Source: Guillardia theta CCMP2712
Lineage: Eukaryota > Cryptophyceae > Pyrenomonadales > Geminigeraceae
Direction of reading: 5' to 3'
DNA length: 64,000 nt
NCBI RefSeq assembly: GCF_000315625.1
Contig: NW_005434498.1
Coordinates: 27,944 to 91,943, forward strand
Shown here one piece after another: positions 12,930 through 22,136 of this stretch. Below the pieces are notes generated by a model. The model was not told the DNA's origin. It saw only the letters and a list, made by a program, of their open reading frames with translations, and did not search any database. Position 1 is the stretch's first letter, and each line of letters opens with the position of its first letter. The translations under genes and the position numbers were made by a program.

Positions 12930-13145
12930 TCTGCCTTCCCTCCCTCCTTCCCGCCCTCCTTCCCTCCCTCCTTCCCGCCCTCCCTCCCTCCCTGTTTCCC
13001 GCCCTCCTTCCCGCTCTCCTCCCTCCTTCCCGCCCTCCTTCCCGCTCTCCTTCCCTCCTTCCCTCCCTCCCTGTTTCCCGCCCTCCTCCCTCCCTCCTTC
13101 CCTCCCTCCTTCCCTCCCTGTTTCCCGCCCTCCCTCCCTCCCGCG
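12930..13145. repeat. Polypyrimidine tract of CCCTCC/TTCC units
   Basis: About 215 bp of nearly pure C and T on the + strand, built from variants of CCCTCCTTCC and CCCGCCCTCC with local tandem duplication. It has almost no purines except the G of CCCGCC. Such mirror-like homopurine-homopyrimidine tracts can form triplex DNA and are often length-variable. All three frames on both strands are open through the tract, which creates false ORFs. It sits just upstream of the Fanzor relic. Confidence 0.9.
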
Positions 13146-13161
13146 TTCTTCCTGATCAAAT

Positions 13162-14495
13162 ATGGAAAAAAGGAAAAGAAAGAAGCATAAAAACCTCTTG
13201 TTCTGATTCACATACGACGGTCAGGATATGTTGGAAAAAACATCTCCAACAACAAAAAATGCTCGATGTGATTGACGATTGGGTGAAACACATAAGCAAA
13301 ATAAGCCATCGAAGTAGTTTGATCTTCAATCGATCTGTTGTTATGGTGTTTTGAGAAACATTCAAGTCAAGGTGATGATACTTACATCACAAGACTGTTT
13401 GATCAAACATACAATCGGACCTGTTTTTTGATGGGTGAAAAACGCAGAGGTAACGCAATTCAGTTGGATGTTTTAGATGAGTTTTGGCGAGAAAGAGGGA
13501 ACAAGTATCAACCCATACAACGCAGGAAAGAAGGGGATGTTCGAGTGCTGTACTATTCTGCTGATCAGTATGCAACAAACTTTCAAAACTACATGTTCTA
13601 TGCAATTGGACCGAAACAGACTAAATACATCAAGGAATGGGGAAAGCTCAACGGAATTTCTTCAGAAAAGGAGATACAGGATATACGGAATATTGTGAAT
13701 GGATGGAGTTTTCCACCAAAAACTCGTGTTCTCGAAAGACAGGATGTCGTGGATTTCATAAGGGAGCAAAATGAGATCATTGGATGGGACAATCATTACA
13801 ACTTGGCATGGAACCCTGACAAAATCAAGAGAAACTCTGAACAAAAGAATTGGATGAAAGCATTTTGGAGATTCATGGTATATCTGATCGATATACCATT
13901 GCACCTATTTTCAAAATACGCAAACAATCTATTCGCGTAGACATCATTGATTTGTTTCACATCATGGATCAGTCTTGTCTGTTGCAATATTCAAAAGGGT
14001 GGAAAAAGCAAATAGCGAGATCCTGTTCGAACATAATTGTCAAAACAAGTTTGCAAGCCTGAAGATGGAGAATTACATCCACAAACACAAGGCGATTGAT
14101 AAGTTCTTCATGAAGATGAAAGGTGATCGTTCAAATCAAAGTCCATTGATTGCATACGGTGATGCATCATTCGGTTGTACTGGACATGGAGAGAAATCAG
14201 TGCCTGTAAAATGGATCAAAAGGCAATGTCAGAATTCTTCGAGGTGAAGGAAGTTGACGAATTCAGAACAACAAAATATTGCAATCAAAGCCATCAAGAA
14301 TTGTATGATTTGGAACGAAAACAAATCAAAAAGAATGGTATAATGGCTGACGAAGTCTCAGTGGTGCGGTGTTTGAAATAGTGCAGATCCACCAATTGTA
14401 TTCAAAACCGTATCAAGTCTCGTGATATCAATGCTGCTATGAATATTCTATTGTGCTACTTGTCTCTTTTATATTGGCGCGTGGGTCTTCAATGA
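13162..14495 (+). pseudogene. Fanzor-type (eukaryotic TnpB-like) RNA-guided nuclease relic
   Basis: Conserved pieces of a Fanzor protein follow one another in order but in different frames. A short basic start at ATG 13162 (MEKRKRKKHK) resembles a nuclear localisation signal. Next come MLDVIDDWVKHIS (frame of 13259, ends at TGA 13352), a long piece in the frame of 13338-13940 (RVLYYSADQYATNFQNYM and on), RYTIAPIFKIRKQSIRVDII (about 13880-13950), then LIAYGDASFGCTGHGEKSVP (about 14145-14205). After another shift comes VDEFRTTKYCNQSH (about 14250-14295), and an in-frame TAG at 14379-14381 precedes CRSTNC and SRDINAAMNIL. The last pieces match the RuvC-II Glu region, the zinc-finger cysteines and the RuvC-III Asp of TnpB/Fanzor. 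The segment that should hold RuvC-I appears missing. At least four frame breaks and one stop make it non-functional. Confidence 0.85.
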
Positions 14496-14719
14496 TCCAT
14501 AATTTCGACGGAAAACTTAGAATTTTGAAATTTTATGTTTTGTGTCGTTTAGCTAATAATCCTCTACCCACCCATTCCATCAAATTCCTTCCGCAATAGA
14601 AACAAGAGAGAACCACGACTTTTACTAAGTTGTCAAACATCGCAACATGTTGCCGTGACGAGCCATCATCACTGATTGAAAGTGACTTGGTAGACGGGGT
14701 CATCATCCCGGATGAATAG
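14496..14719. other. Gap between Fanzor relic and arsS 3' end
   Basis: Short AT-leaning sequence between the relic and the convergent arsS-like gene. The right end of the former mobile element may lie here, but I found no clear terminal repeat or target duplication by eye. Confidence 0.3.
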
Positions 14720-16462
14720 TTATGCAGTCGCGCCTTGGCACGATGATCCATTTCCAGCTGTACCTGTTGGAAACCATCACAATCTATCGGACACAGAAGA
14801 AAGACTCACATCCGAAGCAATGGCTGTCAGCTACCACAGCAAGTCCTCTGAGCTCTTCCAAGCTTTGAACATCGAAAACCGTTGGCGAGCTAAAGCGAAA
14901 AATGAGATAAAGGCCACTAAAAGGAGGACAGACTCAACCTCAACTTGTTGACTTTCATCCCCAACGCCAATTGCTGATTGAAGTCACAATCATACATCTT
15001 CCCGTCATACCCGACGGACACCTACTTTGGAGTTACTCTTCGCGCTAGCTGCACTTCAAGCAAACATCACAAGATTCGTGCACATCAACCCATCCACGGT
15101 TGCGAGGTTGAAGTTGCGGACCAGGAGGTCCATATACCTGATGGCAGATCAAAGAGAAGGTACAGAGATAATGGAATGCTCACTCTTGAAGTTCTCCCCG
15201 TCGATACAGAAAGTCAGCAAATCTCTTGATGGGCATATTCGAAAGTGTGAACAAGGAGTTGAACACGATCCCAAAATGGGTAGAAAGCTCCGTTTTGTAT
15301 CTAGCTCATTGACCGTTCAGACACTCAAATTTCGACAAAAAGACAGACTTTTCTTCAAGGGCTTTCTGTTCTGGTGGGAGAAAACCTCCAAGCGGGTTGT
15401 AGATGAGATCCAACACAAGGCCGCTACCTTCTGCACCGTAGCCAGCCTGGTTCCTGCACAAGAATAAGCATCGAGTACAGCATCACAAAGGAAAAACAAA
15501 CAATTTCATTAGGCCATGAATGCTCTTCTCAAACACTCCACTCCCACGCTGAGTGTCCACATTCTTGAGGCTGTAACAGGGAAGTGAAGCAATGACTCGA
15601 ACCTATTGACGTATGAGTGATTCTAATTGATTTGCGACAGTGACACTCACTTTGTGCTTGACTAAGAAATCTACAAGGTCTTCCTGACCTGGTTCTGTCA
15701 ATACCTGCTTATAGTTTACAAATGAACCTGGTAGATATTCTCTCATTTGCAAACCGTGAGATTGCATCGGTCAATAATCTCTTTGTTTCGAGCGCTTGCT
15801 TCCGAGACCAAGAATCTGAACTGATCGTTAAGCTCAGGAGCACCTCCAGTAAGATCAATTGTCTTGATAGAAGGCGATTTGTCCAACAGTTCAATGCATC
15901 TTTTTGCAACTTCCTTCGACATCATTTCTTTCCTTTTGGGAGAGCTCTCTACATGGCAATGATTGCATGCCTGGTTGCAGTACAAACCAATGTTCAGCTG
16001 CAATATTTCAACTTCCGATTTCTTAAGAGAAACATTTCTATCAGCGAGGAACTTATCGAAAGAAGGAACGCCGAGGTTGTCGAGGGCCCGCCTTCTATTC
16101 TTTCGTTCCTCCATTGTTAGCCGCTGCTGACCAAGTTCCTTGAGATTTCTTGCAGTTGTTTTGTGATCTTCATCCTCTTCAACATGCCTCATACTATCTG
16201 GTATTAGAGATGCTGAAGTTCTGCCTCTGATTTCTTCGATTTTTTTCTCCCTGACCTTCCTCAACTCAATTCTATGTTGATGTACGTTGACATCTGTGTT
16301 GAAATCTGGTGTGACATTGAACATTCTGGACAACGAGGGAGATCGAGCAGAAAGGGGAGTCGAAGAAACAGAGTCAAATGGAAGAACACATTGACGAAGT
16401 GCTTGGTTTCCTTGTCGCCATATTCCTCGCGCAGAGCAAGCTCCAGGCATCCCCCGCACCAT
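14720..16462 (-). CDS. arsS: ArsS-like radical SAM enzyme (arsenosugar biosynthesis family)
   Basis: Nine exons join to 452 codons plus stop: 16462-15755, 15704-15651, 15602-15502, 15453-15349, 15300-15184, 15137-15071, 15021-14939, 14889-14810 and 14763-14720. The iron-sulfur motif CNQACNHC (CxxxCxxC) is followed by the TGGAPEL SAM-binding stretch, EPGQEDLVDFL, ASLPCYS, and LIYNPLGGFLPP. The C-terminal Cys-rich part reads DGKMYDCDFNQQL and HCFGCTAGNGSSC. These are hallmarks of the ArsS / radical SAM Cys-rich family, which makes the dimethylarsinoyl-riboside in arsenic detoxification. About 150 residues precede the domain; the Arg/Ala/Ser-rich start could be an organelle transit peptide. The start is the first ATG in frame. 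Exon 7's donor could be two positions away without changing the frame. No methyltransferase partner gene is nearby. Confidence 0.92.
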
Positions 16463-17495
16463 CACAGCAACCACTGCGAGGGCCTTGTGAGTGCGGCCTC
16501 CGGGCCGGGAGACCGGGAGATCCCCTAATTTCTTTGACCATTGGATAACTTAACTTTAGTGAGTAAAATATAAGTACTGAAAATCACTACTGCCCTCTGT
16601 GGCATTGCAGCTCCCCGTGAGACCGCCCCCTTCCCCCAGCAATCGAACACTAAACAACAGGTGGGGTATCATTGCTACCATACTAGGGTGGGGGTGGATG
16701 CTGGATGCTCAGGGACTACCCCCACCAAACTCCTGATTTGATCCACTACCGCTCGTACCAATTGTATTGCGCCAGAGACGGAACCCCTACCCTGCTCCTT
16801 GAATGCTCACCACCCCTCTTTATACTATCAGAGAGGACAGTGAATAAAAAGGTGGGGTTACGCGAAGAGACATTCCCCAAGCGCCGCGACCATGATCTTC
16901 GCCCTTGTTCCCTTGAAGTAAGAAATGCAGTTAAACGAGTCCTGTTGGTGTACAGACCCTCCAATATCCATGTCGAATCTCTTCTGATTTGATTCGTCCC
17001 TCTACTGTTCTTCGTGCGTGCGTCACCTTGAACAATTCATCTGGAATGATCCATTTGAATTGGACGACGTTTTGTGCCCCGATCTCCTTTTCTACCCTGC
17101 TGATCTTGCCTCATTCCATCTTCTTTATGCGTTTGCTTGTATTCGGTTGGAATTTAACAAAGATTTTACTGTGGTATTGTTGCTTGCCTTGGCGATGACT
17201 ACTTCATTTTGTTTCTGGATTCTTTGCACCAAACAGCATTGATGTTGTGGCTCTAAATGTTTTGCACCCCTGCTTCAAATGTGTCTACTTTTGATTAAAC
17301 CTTATAGATTATACATAATCTCTGTGTATGTTGCAACATTCATTATTTGTTTGCAAAAAATAATTCTAGATGTCTCGTGATAATCTGCAGTTCAGTCCTT
17401 TCCTGGTGTGAATTTGACAAATCTACCATGAAAATCATGGTCATCTCGTGGCATTGATTTGAACTTGTAGGGCTCTCTCTTCCTCCTTCACTAGG
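16463..17495. other. Promoter region with C-rich runs; possible distant 5' exon
   Basis: This region holds runs such as CCCCCACC and CCCCTACCCTG at 16625-16830 on the + strand, like other intergenic regions here. An ATG at 16892 opens a 26-nt exon (MIFALVPLK) ending in GTAAG. It would splice in phase to the small gene at 17496 through a 577-bp intron, far longer than other introns here, so it is only a candidate. Otherwise it is T-rich non-coding sequence. Confidence 0.35.
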
Positions 17496-17828
17496 ATGGA
17501 CGACACCACCTTGGACGGAACCCCTGGTATCCCTCTGTGGTATGATGGCTTTGGTTTGATTGGCGTATTTTACAGCTTCGGGCGCCTGGTCCATCGTCGA
17601 CTCCTTCCATGCTCCGTAAGCTTCAGATGTAGTCGTTTAAGATTTTTAATCTGATCATTCAGGTTGGACAATCCTTCGTACACGACCTCCGTTCCCATCG
17701 ACACCCGCTACGGTGGAGGAGCCGGCACTGGTTATTCCGCTGGCTACTTCAGCGGTGGCAGCACCCCTGTTGGTGATGGAATTTCTCCTGCAAGCTACGG
17801 AACTAGCCTCCCGTATTACGGCTACTAA
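17496..17828 (+). CDS. Small Gly/Tyr/Ser-rich protein
   Basis: Three exons (17496-17526, 17576-17615, 17663-17828) with 49- and 47-bp GT-AG introns give 78 residues that stay in frame only when both introns are removed. The protein starts MDDTTLDGTPASGAW and ends in a Gly/Ser/Tyr-rich tail finishing SLPYYGY. I do not recognise it. The start could instead be the upstream ATG at 16892, which would add nine residues (MIFALVPLK) by a long intron. Frames open on the opposite strand here are shadows. The tail resembles low-complexity sticky domains, but no function can be given. Confidence 0.6.
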
Positions 17829-18021
17829 ATGTTGTGCAACAACTTGCATCAAGTTACTTGATTCAGTGAAGTGTACTATCTGGACCCCTGAAAAAAACAC
17901 TGATTTATTGTAAAGCAAGAAATCCATGTGAATGGTAAATGAATTAAGTCGATAGATGCTAACTCGTCGAAAGGCGCTGCTTCTGTCGGAAGAATCCATG
18001 ACTGCAATTGTGAGAACGCCT

Positions 18022-19223
18022 TCAGTTCAAAGGAATCTTTTGCGTTTGCATAGCACGTTCCAACTGAATTGCGCTGAAACATAAATTTCAGCTAGAGCAG
18101 ATACATATGAAACAGGATACCTTCTTTGATTCTCCATCTCGAGGGTACGGATACCTGACAACAATTTTCAGAGAAGGTAATCTAGGAAATGAAATGTCGT
18201 TACGTTCGACAAGCATATCGATTTGAGCCTTGCCATCCGCGATAACTTGTTTGAGGACCTGGCTCTCCTCGCTCTCCACTTGGAATCGCATACAACTGTG
18301 TAAGTTTTGTGAGATTGCTACAACCCAGCTCCTATAGAGAGTAGCAACCTGTCCTCAAGCTGAGCGCATTTGTTGCGATATTCATCAACTTGTTCTCCGA
18401 GTGAAGAAATGACTTTATCCTGCCCCTCAAACAAGCGGATTCTGTGCAGATTCATAAATTTTCGATGAAAAGTCAATTAAGAAGTTACAGTTCACCTCTC
18501 TTTCAACTCCTGATTTTGACGTTCGTACAATTGGCAGCTCATCTCCAACTTCGCACATTTCTCGTTGACCTCAGTGTAAGCTTTGCCGAGCTCATCAACC
18601 TATTTTCGCCTCAAATCAGAACTCAAACAGAAGACGAAATACAATATGATCTACACCATGTTCTGACGAGTGAGGTTGGAATCGAGCTCTTTCTTGTACT
18701 GCTGGCAAGCCGCATCGAGCTTCGTGCACTCGCCCCTGTACTTGCTGAGCTGTCTGTTGAGCTGCATCACAACATTCTTCGCGTTGTTGGCAAAAGAGGT
18801 TTTTTCTTGGAGTTTGTCTGAGAGATCCTGTATGGTCCTCATGGCTTCACGAAGCTTCTCTTCCGGGTTGGCTCTTACTCCAAGATCTGAGTTGAATGAA
18901 CCAGGCATAGCTGGTGGCATACTCAGGCCAGAAAATCCCATACCCGCATTCATAACAGCTTGATTTGCACCAAGATCATAGGAGATGTACTGCATGGGCA
19001 CCGTTTGCGTCGGGACGGCGGCGCTGACGCCGACCTGCGATGGCTGAACCTGCACAGCGCCTGGCAAAAATGCGAACTGCTGCTGCACTCCCATGTCTGT
19101 TGCAGAAAGACCAAAAGGAATCTGAGTGGAGTAGATGGAGGGATCGAACTGCTGGACTGGCATGCCAGGGTAGTAGATAGTCTGAACGTCTCCAGTCTGC
19201 TGGGCACTAAGGGGAAGCGGCAT
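18022..19223 (-). CDS. Coiled-coil protein with Gln/Pro-rich N-terminus
   Basis: Six exons (19223-18657, 18599-18496, 18441-18349, 18295-18204, 18154-18121, 18073-18022) add up to 313 codons plus stop in one frame, which supports the model. Residues 1 to about 115 are rich in Gln, Pro, Met and Val without predicted structure. Residues from about 120 to the end form a long coiled coil with Cys and Lys/Glu heptads (EEKLREAMRTIQDLSDKLQE and similar in later exons). There is no catalytic motif. It starts at ATG 19223. Unknown family; a structural, cytoskeletal or vesicle-tether role would be typical of such layouts, but nothing in the sequence decides it. Confidence 0.75.
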
Positions 19224-19974
19224 TGTGCGCCTCCGTTCCTGCCGCGTCGGCCACCCCCAAGGACAGAGAAAGGGGAAGGGGGTGCAGATTTCCGATAATT
19301 TGTGATAGCAATTTCAAATAGTTTGCTGAATTTGATTGTTGTGCGTTGTCCAATCACACAGCTTCAAAGAAACTATTACAGCAGTATGTAAAAAACATTT
19401 CGTGGAGCAACAATTGGAAACAAAGATTTGGTATTTTCAAATAATACTGGGAAAGGATACAAAGCTATCTTGATGACTACCTATCTCGGAATGAACATGC
19501 AGCCACCCCACCCCTTCCAACATACCCCGCTTCCCACCACCGTACCACCACTCCGTCAGAGGATCTCGCTGTCACTTGACCCTTGCTCCATAAGCTTGAA
19601 TACCCACCGGTACACTGCAGGTACACAATCTATAGAAATGACCCGTTTTCTAAGTACCCTACCCCGTTTCAATCCACAACTGAGCCAATCATTTGAAATC
19701 AGCCGTTATACCTCATCCCACCCTACCCCCTCACGAGTCAATAACGCTAAAAGAGTACCCTATTGAGGCAATACAGGGGACCCCACAACATCCTATTTCA
19801 ACTCAGGGAACCCCATGTGATGGGTCCAGTCCAGTCAACGGTACAAGGTACAAGGACTGTCATGAAATATAGTGAGCCCTCATCCGCATGAATGCAACCA
19901 GACTCAACGTGACTACGGCCTGCCGCAACTTGAACCGGGCCCGGCGCCCTCAGGAGTTTCAGCACCGCGGCCTC
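19224..19974. other. Intergenic, C-rich motif field
   Basis: No gene is supported here. The + strand carries many CCACCCC, ACCCCGC, CACCCTACCCCC and ACCCTACCCCG runs at about 19500-19810. They match the C-rich runs found in other intergenic regions of this window. An open frame at 19428-19766 is made of these runs and is not convincing. Confidence 0.6.
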
Positions 19975-20297
19975 TTGTACTAGTCCAAAGTCACGCAGAT
20001 ATCACATCGACCTTAATCTCAACAAGACAGTTTTTGCTCAAGACCGAGTTTAATTAATCAATCGCGGCACACGAAACCAGAATTGAGGAGCACATGAGAG
20101 ATAGACTGCCACGGTATGCTAGGATGTGAAACCCAAGCATCCAGACATGAGGGGACCTTAGCAAGACGGCTAGGAAGGCCTCCTCTTCGTCACACGTACT
20201 ACATTGCCGCCTGCCACGTAACGGTCGTCTTGGTTTACAGGAGAGTTTTTGTTAACTCGGCGCTATCTGACTGGCACGGCTGGCATACGTTCCATCC
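19975..20297. repeat. Dispersed repeat, copy A
   Basis: This segment begins TTGTACTAGTCCAAAGTCAC and ends near GGCATACGTTCCATC. It recurs almost base for base at 21168-21465. Copy A is longer by several short insertions, for example near 20053-20066 (TAATCAATCGCGG-like), near 20109-20114 (CCACGG-like) and near 20219-20224. It has no coding frame of interest. Confidence 0.9.
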
Positions 20298-21167
20298 TCC
20301 CCCCGAGTTTCTGAAATAGTACGTTAAATCGGACGTCAGAAAGTCACACAACAAGAATGTCAGCAGATCCAAGTCAAGATACGATGATACAACGTCAAGT
20401 TCACAGTCATGCTGAGTGGGCAATAACCATTCAAGGATTGTCCATTCTGAAGAAGATTTTCATGCAGGGCTATTACTCGGATGTGCAGTGCAGAGATAAG
20501 GGAGATGCCTGGCGAGCTGATGCAATAACGAGAGAAGGAGGATAAGATAAGAGAGTCTGAGGAGAGAACTTCGGAGTTCAGATAACAGAGAGAGAGAGAC
20601 TCCCGAGAGACGGCGTGCCCGCCGGCATTTGAAGACCAAAAGATAAATTTTGAACCGTAAAGAACTTGTGACCAGAGATTGCTGCCGCGAGATGGAACAT
20701 CCGTTTCAAGGCATTCGAAGATTGTTGTGCAGTTGTACCTTGTTCGCCGATCCAGAAGTAGCTCCAGTTATGCATGCCACAGCCTAGCTCCATGACATGA
20801 AAACTTCAATAAGAATCGAATCAGCTTCAAGTGCGTTTCCACACGGTTAAGCAGATATTCGACCGACCAATCTGGCTGGGGAAAGGCTTGTTTTTCCTAT
20901 TCGAAGATCAATCAAACAAATTGAGGCTGAGATGAGACTCCTAAACAACTTGGCTTGCGGCTAGAAAGAGAGCCTGATTGAAGAGAGGAGTCATCCGAAT
21001 GTGTAAAGCTTGATAGAATTTGCATGAATTTTCAACAGCAACGGGAAAACAATACCAAGAAAGAAAAAACTCCAGTAAACAATTCAACTAACCAAATATA
21101 AGATCAACATGATTGAGCATGTAATCGAGGCTCATAACCGACGTAATACAAGTTTGTTAGACTTGTA
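20298..21167. other. Intergenic between repeat copies
   Basis: No coding region can be supported. Part of this stretch (about 20630-20680, with AAATTTTGAACCGT and AAAGAACTTGT) is loosely matched at 21857-21907. The repeat unit may therefore be longer than the best-conserved 300 bp, perhaps about 1.2 kb in tandem. The rest is unremarkable AT-leaning sequence. Confidence 0.4.
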
Positions 21168-21465
21168 CTAGTCCAAAGTCACGCAGATATCACATCGACC
21201 TTAATCTCAACAAGACAGTTTTTGCTCAAGACCGAGTTTAATGCACACGAAACCAGAATTGAGGAGCACATGAGAGATAGACTGTATGCTAGGATGTGAA
21301 ACCCAAGCATCCAGACATGAGGGGACCTTAGCAAGACGGCTAGGAAGGCCTCCTCTTCGTCACACGTACTACATTGCCGCCTGCCACGTAAGTCGTCTTG
21401 GTTTACAGGAGAGTTTTTGTTAACTCGGCGCTATCTGACTGGCCGGGCTGGCATACGTTCCATCA
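21168..21465. repeat. Dispersed repeat, copy B
   Basis: Near-identical to copy A at 19975-20297, same orientation, about 1.19 kb downstream. It lacks the short extra segments of copy A. Its version (for example AGACTGTATGCTAGG) is the one matched by the inverted copy near 56460-56590, so B is closer to the common ancestor of those copies. Confidence 0.9.
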
Positions 21466-21524
21466 ACAGGCTTTGCCGCACTGCGCTGCGCCGTACCGTC
21501 ACTCTGTTCCGAAGTAAGGCGGCC

Positions 21525-22070
21525 CTTCAACTAACCAAACAAAGATCAACATGATTAACTTGTACTAGTCCAAAGTCACGCAGATATCCGAGTTCCGCCG
21601 GGCCCCGGTGACGGACGAAGCACAAGTTTGTTAGACTTGTACTGTGCCAAAGTCACGCAGATATAGTTGTAACAAGCCTGAAGACAGGCCCAAGTTTTTG
21701 CTCAGCCAAGACCGAGTTTAATGCCGCACAGTGGCACTGCGAAACTTGACCGTACTGAGAATTGCTGAGGGATAGCACTGCTGAGTAGAAAACTGAGCCC
21801 TGCATGAAACTTTCAAAATCCGTCGGAGTTCAAGGCTTCAAGAAATGATCACCGGGACAAATTTTGAAACCGTCACGTTTCGGCCTTGAACACTGAAAAA
21901 ACTTGTACACCGAGGCTCCGTCAGAAATCGCGCGTCACGATGACAAGGCTTACCGGGGGCCGGCGTACCGGGTAGGCTCCGACTCGTCAGATAGCGCCTG
22001 ACCGACACCCGGCCCGGCGCCCCCGGGCCGCCGCCCGGCCCCGGGCCCCGAACTTGTACTTTTCCCAAAA
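21525..22070. repeat. Dispersed repeat, copy C, broken by many GC-rich micro-insertions
   Basis: Blocks of the repeat appear in order: TTCAACTAACCAAA, CTTGTACTAGTCCAAAGTCA, AAGTTTGTTAGACTTGTACT, TTTTTGCTC...AAGACCGAGTTTAATG, CGAAAC, GAATTG. Between the blocks are inserts such as CCG, GCC, CTG and longer GC-rich runs. The end (about 21950-22050) is almost pure G and C with CCCGGGCC-type palindromes. It reaches to within 70 bp of the giant LRR gene start. Confidence 0.7.
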
Positions 22071-22136
22071 GTTTTAGTCATATTCTTTGAGTAATTCTAT
22101 CGCTGTTGGGCCGAATGGCGGGATAACGGGCGGAGG

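Noticed and set aside
12822..13211. Several overlapping frames of P/S/L or G/E/K repeats
   Set aside because: Created by the polypyrimidine tract; all frames on both strands are open there.
16274..16528. 84-codon + strand frame near the arsS start
   Set aside because: Antisense to the first arsS exon; no motif.
17343..17594. 83-codon - strand frame
   Set aside because: It overlaps the spliced + strand small gene, whose two introns restore frame exactly; the - strand frame has no support.
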